Translations under genes and position numbers: made by a program
Part shown: positions 1 through 8,512 of the stretch, one piece after another
Position numbering within the stretch: the first letter of the stretch is position 1
Layout: every line of letters starts with the position of its first letter
Notes under the pieces: model-generated
Database searches by the model: none
The model's input: the letters and a program-made list of their open reading frames with translations, nothing else
What the model was told of the DNA's origin: nothing
NCBI RefSeq assembly: GCF_032362555.1
Contig: NC_083530.1
Location: 2,634,001-2,698,000, forward strand
Origin: Amyelois transitella
Lineage: Eukaryota > Arthropoda > Insecta > Lepidoptera > Pyralidae
DNA length: 64,000 nucleotides
Direction: 5' to 3'

Positions 1-664
1 GCTTTCTATTGGGTAACAAGCTGATGAAACCCTCTAGAACAGTCGTGCTCCTGTCTATTGTATATTGTCCCAGAGATAGATACATTGGGAAGCTGAATGC
101 TAAAGGGTATAACCTCAAATGTATCGAAATGCCTAGCAATGTACCGGAGAGGCAGTATTTGAATAAGCCACTCACAACATTTGTTTGTAAGAAAAGTATA
201 GATAGAGTTATGAAGAAACATGGCACTGAATCTGCGTTGCCTCGCGTTGAAATTATAATACTCAGAGGGTTATAAAGCCAAAACAGAGAGCAATACACTG
301 GTATTTTCGACCTCCTATCTCTCCAATGCAATTGATTCTCAACCAAACGTTTCACAGCGACCGCTATGAGGACATCGAATACAGAAAAGAGTATTTTGCC
401 GAAATTCTTGCCGATAACTATGTTAGGGACTAATAGATACGCTATCAATGGACTGTAGCGATAAGTGTGTCGTTTATAAGGAGAATTCCCTCTGAGAACA
501 TGTCTCGCCGCGTCCGTAAACACTTTGTAATCTACGTCGGTGTATTGCACATCTAAATATTTGTCGTGAATTTCTGCGTAGATAATCAACATCAGGCGAA
601 TAACCGTTCCGGAGAAGATATGGTACCCGAACGGCAAATTCATAAATCTTCTAGTTCTCTCCAT
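1..664 (-). CDS. PIGM: GPI mannosyltransferase 1 (PIG-M), N-terminal part, cut by window edge
   Basis: PIG-M adds the first mannose, from dolichol-phosphate-mannose, to the GPI-anchor precursor on the lumenal side of the ER. The frame is open from the ATG at 664-662 to base 1 (221 codons), so the C-terminal part lies outside the window. Seen: a hydrophobic first segment (about residues 13-30), then the lumenal YTDVDY block with the DXD residues D43 and D45, followed by VFTDAARHVLRG, SPYKRHTYRYSPL, FGKILFSVFDVL, FWLYNPL and STRGNADS. These blocks in this order are typical of PIG-M. The ATG was chosen because it comes one base after the stop of the upstream frame (TAA-A-ATG); no promoter or intron separates them. 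It is the last frame of a putative four-cistron transcript. A further open frame on the opposite strand at 6-221 is only its shadow. Confidence 0.93.
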   Translation of the reverse strand, partial: MERTRRFMNLPFGYHIFSGTVIRLMLIIYAEIHDKYLDVQYTDVDYKVFTDAARHVLRGNSPYKRHTYRYSPLIAYLLVPNIVIGKNFGKILFSVFDVLIAVAVKRLVENQLHWRDRRSKIPVYCSLFWLYNPLSIIISTRGNADSVPCFFITLSILFLQTNVVSGLFKYCLSGTLLGISIHLRLYPLAFSFPMYLSLGQYTIDRSTTVLEGFISLLPNRK

Positions 665-665
665 T

Positions 666-866
666 TTAAATCCTCGTTTTGATGTCCTTAGCAGCCGCTT
701 GTAAGCAGGTTTTAAACTCACCAAACTCTTTGGCACAATCGCCTTTCTTTAACGTGTCTTCTTTGAACAAAACGCAGCGAGCGTACAACGTAGCTTGCTT
801 CGAGCACTTGGCGAATACTACCGGGTATTTAGCTAGTCTGTCTCTAGCTTTGGCGACAGAATCCAT
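666..866 (-). CDS. NDUFAF8: NDUFAF8-like twin-CX9C protein (complex I assembly factor)
   Basis: A 66-residue protein with two CX9C motifs, C21-C31 and C44-C54, the helix-loop-helix pattern of small proteins imported and oxidised in the mitochondrial intermembrane space. The spacing, the RDRLAKYP start, the LYARC segment, the CAKEFGEF block and the C-terminal CLQAAAK run match the layout of vertebrate NDUFAF8 (C17orf89), which works with NDUFAF5 in assembly of respiratory complex I. Family assignment is by eye; the fold class is certain, the orthology likely. Its ATG lies one base after the TAA of the 68-residue frame upstream, and its own TAA lies one base before the PIGM ATG, so it can hardly have its own promoter. 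Confidence 0.8.
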   Translation of the reverse strand: MDSVAKARDRLAKYPVVFAKCSKQATLYARCVLFKEDTLKKGDCAKEFGEFKTCLQAAAKDIKTRI

Positions 867-867
867 A

Positions 868-1074
868 TTACTTCGAAACCACCCGTTTTAACCCAAACGT
901 GGTCTCTGGCTCGGAAAAGTCGACAGGCTCACTGGGTCTAAAGAAAATGTCGTAGATCGGTTTGGAAAAGAAGATTCCTAAAGCTGTTATTGTGAAAGTG
1001 ATTTGGAACGTCCTGGGATATCGGTAGACCCAACTTCTTTTACCTAGAGGTTGACTCTTGCGACGATTGTCCAT
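868..1074 (-). CDS. 68-residue single-pass membrane microprotein, unknown function
   Basis: The protein has a basic N terminus (about residues 1-22, rich in R and K), one hydrophobic segment (about residues 24-44, ending at KPIYDIFF) and an acidic-then-basic tail. A positive N terminus plus a single helix and small size is common among mitochondrial inner or outer membrane microproteins; a loose resemblance to PIGBOS1/SMIM-type proteins was considered but is too weak to name it. A splice acceptor (polypyrimidine tract then TTACAG, AG at 1080-1081) lies five bases before the ATG, and the donor that pairs with it lies just after the CMC4 stop. It is therefore read as the second frame of a multi-cistron mRNA. 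Its TAA is followed after one base by the ATG of the NDUFAF8-like frame. Confidence 0.7.
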   Translation of the reverse strand: MDNRRKSQPLGKRSWVYRYPRTFQITFTITALGIFFSKPIYDIFFRPSEPVDFSEPETTFGLKRVVSK

Positions 1075-1079
1075 ATTAT

Positions 1080-1552
1080 CTGTAATTGAGATGAAAAATT
1101 AGTCCTATTTTGTGATAACCAACGACTAGCATAAAGCGAGTAGACATGGCAAATATTCAAAAAACAAACTCAAAGATAAAAACTCAACTCATTCAGCTAA
1201 TAGAATTGAGATTTATGACATAAGTAGGTAGGCAGTAACATCGCTAGCCCATCGCCTTAAAATAATTCCAAGTTCCTTTCCCTTTCTCAGCTAGAACAAC
1301 TATGCCCATTTACTAGAAGTACCTATTAGACCAACATGCAAGCAGCTTAAATAATCTCAAAAGTCTTTCTGTAACGGCATACTCACTTTACGTACATACA
1401 TATGGTCACGTCTATATCCCTTGCGGGCAGAGCCAACAGTCTTCAAAGGACTGAATGGCCACGTTCAGCTATTTGGCTTAGTGATCGAATTGAGATTCAA
1501 CTAGTGACAGGTTGCTAGCCCATCGCCTAAAAAAGAATACCACTATACTCAC
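1080..1552 (-). other. Intron joining CMC4 to the downstream polycistronic exon
   Basis: It has donor GTGAGTATAG directly after AAA at 1553 and acceptor TTTTTCATCTCAATTACAG ending at 1080. Removing it puts the CMC4 stop codon 10 nt upstream of the next ATG. The stop codon is only 5 nt upstream of the junction, too close to be expected to trigger nonsense-mediated decay. The intron carries a copy of repeat family A. Confidence 0.7.
1391..1547 (+). repeat. Repeat family A copy (microsatellite-anchored), 3' part missing
   Basis: It has the CATACATATGGTCACGTCTA head, the middle module ending CATCGCCTAAAAAAGAAT, and then stops; the usual tail ending in CCGGGAACCACACGGCA is absent. It sits in the intron between CMC4 and the downstream cistrons. 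Confidence 0.85.
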
Positions 1553-1557
1553 TTTAA

Positions 1558-4500
1558 TCAATGTTTTAACGCCTTGTCAGTGACAGGCGCGAAGACTCTC
1601 GGTTCGAGACTGTACCCGTCGCAAACTAGAGATTGTGGCTTGAATTTGATGCAGCACTGGCGCATAGCTTCGAACACACGCTCGCAACGCACCTCTTGAA
1701 AGTTGTTCTCTGTAAAATAGAGTCGAGATGGAGATTTGTAAGGATTCAAGTGACTGATTAAATATGAGATCACTATCATAGTTGACTAAAAAACTAACAT
1801 GATTAAAGTAGGTTTATCTATCATTTTTTAATAATTGCAACCAATGCATGCCTTTGTGATTTTTTACCTCTGGTTGAAAATAAAGCTATTTTTTGTTTAC
1901 AGCTTTTAAAATAAATAACGAACAAGGTGCCTAATGAACATTTACAAACTCAATAAGGCACGTAATAGATTTAAACGTGTGTGTAGGCCAACTTTTTTTT
2001 ATTTCACCAGCATAGGACAAAAATGTTGAAAAATGTCACATGTATCAAACTAAATACGTTTCAACTTTATCATGGGAATCTAACGGGAAAGCTCACATTA
2101 AATTCACAGAAATAAGTACTTTTATAAAAATGTAATCCTGAAAGTCTATTGGATACAAACAAAAATATCTTTGTTTTCCACTTATACGAGTAATATTAGA
2201 TAGCATTGCATAACTAATAGGCGATGTATTATTGGTATGTACATTGTACATACCTAACCTACTTATATTACACCTCTCTGAATTATTGATGACAATCTAC
2301 ATAGACAATCAACTCTAGTCGCTTTGGTGATAAGTTCCTTTTGCACTAACTTTCTAATTACACGAGCGCGGCAACGGGCAGAAACTAGTTATAATTACTG
2401 GTATAATAAATAGATACTTCACACACATATTTTATCAAGCTTAAATTACTCATGCGTTCAGAATCGAACGCGATAACATTATGAGGCGTGGTGACTGATA
2501 AGGTTGAAAATTTTTTGCGTCAAAATATTTCAATAATTCTGAGTTTATCGTCTGAATCAGAAAAAAATAACACTATGAACATATGCATGCACACAAAAGT
2601 AAATATTTGACACATTTTTACTTTTGTAAATAAGCTTTTATTTTTGGACATTATTTTTAAGGGCGGTCTTTTTGTTTTTACATTATAACGATTTTACATA
2701 ATTATGTACATACTCGTATGCTATTATTGATGTTGTGTGTACCTGTGCCTCTTTAGATCATTTACTGGATGATCTAAGCCTGCCACTTAAATCCCGTAAT
2801 CAACTGTGGAACAAATGATTGACAAATTTAATAGTGGACATAAATCTTTATTATGTAATAACTATTGTTAAACTGGCCGCTGTATTCCGCTTTCGTTATT
2901 TTATTTCTTCTACAGGAAATGCAAAAATCATAGTATGACTACGAGATAGCGTATATCCCTGTAGTAATACTGGTATGACAAACTAGAATGAGAGAAAAAA
3001 GCGATTAACACTATTTCCATTTTAATGAATTTAGAGCATTCAATACTTATTATAGGACGTCTGAATTTCGTGATATCATTTAGAGCTGCAAGTATCTTAG
3101 ATTCCCAATTTAGGGATGGGTAATATTACAAAATAGGTTTCATAAAAAAATGCATTCGATTTGTTGGTATTCAGCATCAGCACTTTGTTTGCATGGGAAT
3201 TGTTCCTTCGAGCCGGATTTTACTATCTGCTTGATGAATGATTTTTTTTCATTCTGATTTCGATTTTCTTATATTAATAGCATTATTTGTAATATTGTAC
3301 AACAAAGATGGTTAAAATAAACAAATTCAATTCAGCAATTTATACATATATTTTATTAACAATATGATATAATAGACATGCTTTCTTATTTCCATTAGAA
3401 AAAGATATCTTTTTATACAATAAGGTACTAAAATCAAAAAGAATAACACAATAATGTTTTACGTACTTAGTATGGACTTTTCTAATTTACATAAAATAAT
3501 GAGTTAATCTATCTCAATAGAAGGAATAACCAACCTGCGAAACTAAAAGGTTTGATTGTGTCACCAATTTTTAATGAGCCGTAGTTGAGATGGCTATAAT
3601 ATGTGTGGGACGTAAAAAATTTTTATACAACGAAACAAACTCATAGGTAACGTAAGAAAAAAAATCAGCACAGGCAATCTATGCGCGAAAGTAACAAATA
3701 AAATTTAGCTAAATACTGCTACTGTGATTAAATTTAGTTCTGGCGAAAGTAACTTAAAATTTGAACACTTTGCAACGAAACTATTTTAAATTGGCATATA
3801 CTATAAAAAGAAATTTTGTGACATAACCATAACACATTTCTAGTCCCACAGGGCTCATTTATCTATAACTACATAAGATTCAATAATTACATACGTTTAA
3901 TATAACTTTTTACAGATAAGTCTCATTCAGATGAGCATGAAGTCCTTTGTAAATGCGTGATTTTCACTACAACATGTCTGTATGTTTGCCTTACAATATA
4001 ACGCCATTAGGTACATACATGTAGTAGTTGTGTCCTTGACTTGGATTAACCAACCAGAATACATGATGATAAATCCAAAAAAAAAAAAAAAATTGAATAA
4101 AATGTTCTTTTCACAACACCATAGACAAAGTATCCAATTTTCATTGTGTTTTAAGATTGTTTAACGATAGTACCATATATCAAAGTTCAATTGTGACAGA
4201 CAGTTTTCAATTGAAACAAATTGAAGTAGGTACTTTAGCATCGGAAACAACAATCGTTAGGGCGATTTTTGACCGAGTTTGACAAAGGACGTACTTTATC
4301 ACGATTTATTTGGACTTTTGTACATGCACATATTGAAGTAGCAAATTGATGACTACTTAAAATCAGTTATAGAAAGATATAATCCAAAATTTAATAAAAA
4401 TATTGTTAACGAAAAACAAAATCTTTCGTTATTACTTCGATTATTTCATGATTTTTTTTTAATAAATAGAAACTTAACGTCATAAAACAGTACAATGACG

Positions 4501-7463
4501 TAACCGTTACGCCATGAGGAGCGTCAACATTTTACATTTTCCTGTCCTGTTGGGAGTTTTTTTTTATAGTTTAATTAGCATAACTACAATTACAATATCT
4601 TGACGCCTAGTGTTCACCAATAGATTTTACATTTCAACAACATTTTAAAGGCAATGGTCTAATTTTTAAATGTTACGCAATCCACATTTTAGCTACGTAC
4701 AATTGAGTTTTCGTTATTAAAATTATAAAACTGTGGCTATAATGACGTAAAATACTAGTGTGCAAACTGTTAGCATTCTAAGGCCGTAAAAGATGACAAA
4801 ATCTTTATGGTGAGGTGAAAAAATAATTGATATTCCAAAATTTAAATATAAAATAGCTAAAGTCAGAGAGACTATTCTGTATGCATATATTTCTCATTCT
4901 TGGGACCACAAAAACAAGAAAAATCCATCTGACACACTACAGAGTAGTACAAACATTCCTATTCCATTTTTATACAATTTTAACCCTTCGCTCAACTCTA
5001 TACAAAATTTACACAAATTTATTGTACAATGTGAAATCCCAAATACCAAGGTGCCAGATTTTAATCAATATACCTACTTATAATTTTTTTTTTATGCCAC
5101 ACTTCATGCCAAACACTATATTATTGGCCAATTTTTATCTATCTAATTCCTATTTATTTTTGTAATTTGGTTTCAAGACTTATGCCAACACGAATGTTAA
5201 AATTAGTTTTTTTGTAAAATAAAATGCAACAGATTTCTTTATAAATTACAGCTATTAACAAGTGAATGCTTTTATAGTGATAACAGTAAATTCCAACCAA
5301 TAGAGTTCAACAAACAATGGAGATAATAGAAGCAACTTTGCTCTTAAAATTAAGTATACACAGGCATATATGATAAAAGAAAAATATTACAAAAAATAAT
5401 TAGAGTATGCTTTATATCATATTTTAGTTGATGATAATAATACTTAGCTATATATTTAAAATAAGAATGGATCGATAAAAATTAAAATTGCTTTCTCTAA
5501 ATGGCCAGTAAGATTTACCAACAATTTTTTTTTTGCATTTTTGTTGTTATTTGCAAATTATAGCAGATATTGCATTTTTACACAAAAAACAAACTTTCAT
5601 TACAACTCTGCTGCAATAAAAGTAACTATTTTATAACATTTTATTATGTTAGGGCTTACAGCAATGTACACTTACATTTTATATAGTCCATTTTAACATT
5701 TTATTTTTATGCTGTAAACACTACAAAAAAATTTCCAGCACAAAAAGAACAGTGATACTAGGGCAACAATTTGTGTTTTTAATAATTGGTTTCTCTCTAA
5801 ACATTTGTTTTCACATATGAAAACAGACAGTTTATTTCGTCAGTGACTGTCAAGTCCACCAAACAAGTACATATGGGCTATTGAGTTTGATTCGCTTCCT
5901 CTGGTCTATTCAGTACAGGTTTCTCAGCAATCTGAGGTTTTTCGGCAACCAATGGTTTCTCCACAAGCGGCGGTTTATCTGCTATTGGTGGCTTTTCCAC
6001 AGGTTCCTCGGGTGTTTTGACCACAGAGTTTTCAACTTCATGATCAATGTGGGTATTAGCCATTTTTGTTGTTATCACATCTGGCTTTTCTTGTTCCATC
6101 TCTGAAGGCCCATTACGACGTTCTCCATCCATAGATGGTGATACCGATCTTTGCATGGAATTTTCAGGCAGTGACGGAGAGACTCCTCTGGCGGAGTTAT
6201 CTTCACTCGAACCACTTAGCTGCCTCGGTGGATGGGATGGATGAGATAATGTCTGCGGATGATGAGGGTTGTGCAATTGTAATCTTGACTTATCACTTTT
6301 CCTCCAAAGTGTAACTTCCTGTTGCTTGAAGTAACGTCGGTCTTCGGTGTCCATCAAGACCAAGTTTAGATAATACCGTACGGAGAATTTGTTGCTTATG
6401 TCTCTCATTGTCGGCGTCAAATCATAACCAGCTAGAAATACTCTTATAGGAATGCTTTCACCCCTCACAGGGGCCCCATCCATAATTTCATACTTCGCAA
6501 CTGTCTCATTCTCTGTGAACGTATTAGGCCCAGAACCTGTTGTCTCCCTTTTGATTATTGATATTTCCATGTGTTTAATTTTGATACGGACAAGTAAAAA
6601 GTATATTTTGCCCACTATAACATCTTTCAAATGATATTTGGATTTGTTATATTCAAACTCTATGTGAAGGCAGTCTTCAATGCCTACTTCCATTTTTATT
6701 GAGTTTAGAACATCGGGATAGCTGCATAGCGTGTGCACAGCTATATCCACCTCTTTTACTATGTCTGTTAGCCGCCGAACTATCGTAGCTCGCAAAAAGT
6801 ATCGTAATCTGACATTCGCGCCTGTGTAAACTTCATACGGTTTTTCAACATTTGCAAACTCGAAAGGATACGAAGTGTGCTGCAGTAAGTCTCCAGGGCG
6901 TGCCAATTCCTTGACTAAAGATATGAACTCGTGATGGTTTCCTCTGTCGTAGAACAATTCAATCTGACCTATTAGTTCGACCTTGATGCCTTGGTGCTCC
7001 AACTTCGATCCTGGCTTCCTCAGGGTAACGTTTACACGTCCAGACACTGTTTCACCATCGTAATAGAGCAATAACTTCTCCTTTTTCCCGTCATCCGTTT
7101 TCACTTCGGCCACCTTCCGTTTGTCAGCATCATCGAAAAGGATTTCGATGTCTGCCGTCTGACCGAATCCAAAAAAACTCATTTTTACATCAAAATAACG
7201 CGCGGAAATTCGAGATTTTTTCACGTGGCTTTATACAAGGAAAATATAGTTTGATTTGAGCAAAACATTGAAGAAACGGCGATAACCGCCCGCTAAATCG
7301 TAGAACGATCGGCGATTGAACTGAAATGTTGAAGCAAAGATGGCGACTAATTTTATGTCGGCTGTCGGCAAACAGGTTATTTAATTAATTTTTAAATAAA
7401 ATACTCACCAACAAGGCATCTCTGGATTTCACAGGCAAATTTCTTGCAAGGGTCTTTCGACAT
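1558..7463 (-). CDS. CMC4: CMC4-like CX9C mitochondrial protein (two coding exons, 5.7-kb intron)
   Basis: CMC4 (p8MTCP1 in vertebrates) is a small intermembrane-space protein with CX9C cysteine pairs. Coding exons are 7409-7463 (ATG at 7463, donor GTGAGT) and 1558-1709 (acceptor TATTTTACAG). The junction is phase 1 and gives 68 residues. Cysteines are C6, C11, C16, C27, C37, C38 and C48, with CX9C pairs C6-C16, C27-C37 and C38-C48, exactly the human CMC4 arrangement; the N-terminal KDPC, ACEIQRCL and C-terminal VCDGY blocks also match. The long intron contains the complete VPS26 gene on the same strand. Five bases after the TGA lies a second donor (AAA|GTGAGTATAG, 1552) that pairs with the acceptor at 1080 and links this frame to the downstream cistrons. 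Confidence 0.9.
1710..5877 (-). other. CMC4 intron 1 / region downstream of VPS26: no gene seen
   Basis: AT-rich sequence with several A/T runs (for example 4078-4092). I find no conserved reading frame; short open frames at 3982-4164 and 4881-5165 have no domain-like content. The VPS26 3' UTR starts at 5877; an AATAAA on the minus strand lies near 5829-5834, about 45 nt after the stop. Confidence 0.5.
5878..7182 (-). CDS. Vps26: VPS26 retromer subunit, intronless CDS
   Basis: VPS26 is the arrestin-fold subunit of the retromer core (with VPS35 and VPS29), which sorts receptors from endosomes to the trans-Golgi or cell surface. The 434-residue protein starts MSFFGFGQTADIEI (ATG at 7182); the open frame extends 14 codons further up to 7224 but the conserved start is the internal methionine. 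The two arrestin-like halves occupy about residues 5-165 and 170-305 (blocks HQGIKVELIGQIE, PFEFANVEKPYE, YEIMDGAPVRGESIPIRVFL, FSVRYYLNLVL). The C-terminal 130 residues are low complexity, with a His/Pro stretch, a Ser-rich part and imperfect EKP repeats at the end. No intron interrupts the CDS. It lies wholly inside CMC4 intron 1 on the same strand, with an initiator-like TCAGTT at 7319-7324. Confidence 0.95.
   Translation of the reverse strand: MSFFGFGQTADIEILFDDADKRKVAEVKTDDGKKEKLLLYYDGETVSGRVNVTLRKPGSKLEHQGIKVELIGQIELFYDRGNHHEFISLVKELARPGDLLQHTSYPFEFANVEKPYEVYTGANVRLRYFLRATIVRRLTDIVKEVDIAVHTLCSYPDVLNSIKMEVGIEDCLHIEFEYNKSKYHLKDVIVGKIYFLLVRIKIKHMEISIIKRETTGSGPNTFTENETVAKYEIMDGAPVRGESIPIRVFLAGYDLTPTMRDISNKFSVRYYLNLVLMDTEDRRYFKQQEVTLWRKSDKSRLQLHNPHHPQTLSHPSHPPRQLSGSSEDNSARGVSPSLPENSMQRSVSPSMDGERRNGPSEMEQEKPDVITTKMANTHIDHEVENSVVKTPEEPVEKPPIADKPPLVEKPLVAEKPQIAEKPVLNRPEEANQTQ
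7319..7324 (-). promoter_or_regulatory. Candidate initiator for VPS26
   Basis: The minus strand reads CATTTCAGTTCAATCG, an arthropod-type TCAGT initiator, 137 nt before the VPS26 ATG and between CMC4 exon 1 and VPS26. No TATA box at the right distance was seen. The same TTCAG could instead serve as a splice acceptor joining CMC4 exon 1 to a VPS26 leader. Confidence 0.3.
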
Positions 7464-8512
7464 ATATAATTTCTTTTGCTATTTCCGTGGAAAAGTATTT
7501 ATAAATCTCAAATTTCAATCATGTGTATACAAGTGACAAATTTTTAAATGGCAACATTTAATTTATTTACTACGCCGATTGGTACCTAATCTTTACAGAA
7601 CCACTATAGATATGTGATGCGGACGTAGACAGAATGCCTAATTTAAGACTTATTACTCTTATTTAAGTATTATAATATTTAAGATTATATATACATTGTT
7701 ACACAGATGTCTTTCAATGAAACACTATGAACTAATTTCTGTCAGTGGCTTATTGATGAACGTTGATAGGATATAAGTCTTATCTTTTGTCTTAATTTTT
7801 GAGGTAAACCGAAGAATTAAAGAAAGAGGGGAAAAAATTATGTCAACATTTTTTGTGGCATGTCAAAGTTTGAGTGACAATGAATGTACAAAATGCTGAT
7901 TCAAAAGAACACGCCAAGAATAAGTCTCCATCAATACTTATTTTATGCTCATTATTTTCTTTCTGATGAAAAAATAAAACAATCAGAACAGCCAAGGTGT
8001 TATGGCTGTTCTGATTGGTTCAATTTTTATTTAAATTATGTTGGTGTGAATTTACGTTGGTATGAGTCTCCGGGTTTTGGTGTGAATAAAATTGAGGCAC
8101 TCCTTCCATTCAAGGTTTAACGTTTTTCGTGGTATTTTTGTAGTATAGGTATAGTATAGTTTGTAGTATTCACGAAGCTTTACAAGGTAATGTTTTATTT
8201 TCCCCTCAATATTTATCTCTGTAACCGCAAAATAAGAGAGTGAGAGAGAGAGAGGGACTTAACAAATACCTATCTCATAAACGTTCATGAAATATAAACG
8301 ACCCTAAGTAAACTGTCAAATTACCAACAAATTACAGAGCAGTGTTACCAACATTGCACTTTGTTTTACAGATTGACTTTGACAGATTTGTTTGACTTAA
8401 CTCTTTGACTGCTTTTCAGCATGAAGTAAATTACAAATGGTGGATTCTAAAATTTTCTAACAAAAGCGAGCCGATATTTTTGTGGATAAATCATTAAAAC
8501 ATCGTCGTTAAT
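7464..8512. other. Divergent intergenic region between CMC4 and TOMM20
   Basis: About 1 kb separates the two ATGs, so the promoters are likely divergent. It holds a hairpin (7980-8017) and a (GA)n run near 8237-8260. The 78-codon open frame at 7884-8120 includes the hairpin and shows no domain; I do not call it. Confidence 0.5.
7980..8017. repeat. Short perfect inverted repeat
   Basis: A 15-nt arm CAATCAGAACAGCCA is followed 8 nt later by its exact reverse complement. Confidence 0.85.

Noticed and set aside
9-275. Plus-strand 88-codon frame at the window start
   Set aside because: It is antisense to the PIGM coding sequence, whose conserved blocks fix the strand.
679-891. Plus-strand 70-codon frame
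   Set aside because: Shadow of the NDUFAF8-like frame; the minus strand has the CX9C pattern and the tight junctions.
1558-1779. CMC4 exon 2 read as a stand-alone 73-codon gene
   Set aside because: The first 23 codons are intron; a clean acceptor at 1709 and the matching exon 1 at 7409-7463 give a canonical CMC4 start.
7183-7224. Upstream ATG extending VPS26 by 14 residues
   Set aside because: The conserved VPS26 start is MSFFGFGQ; the extension is basic and unlike family members.
7884-8120. 78-codon frame between CMC4 and TOMM20
   Set aside because: No domain, runs through a perfect hairpin, no splice or promoter support.
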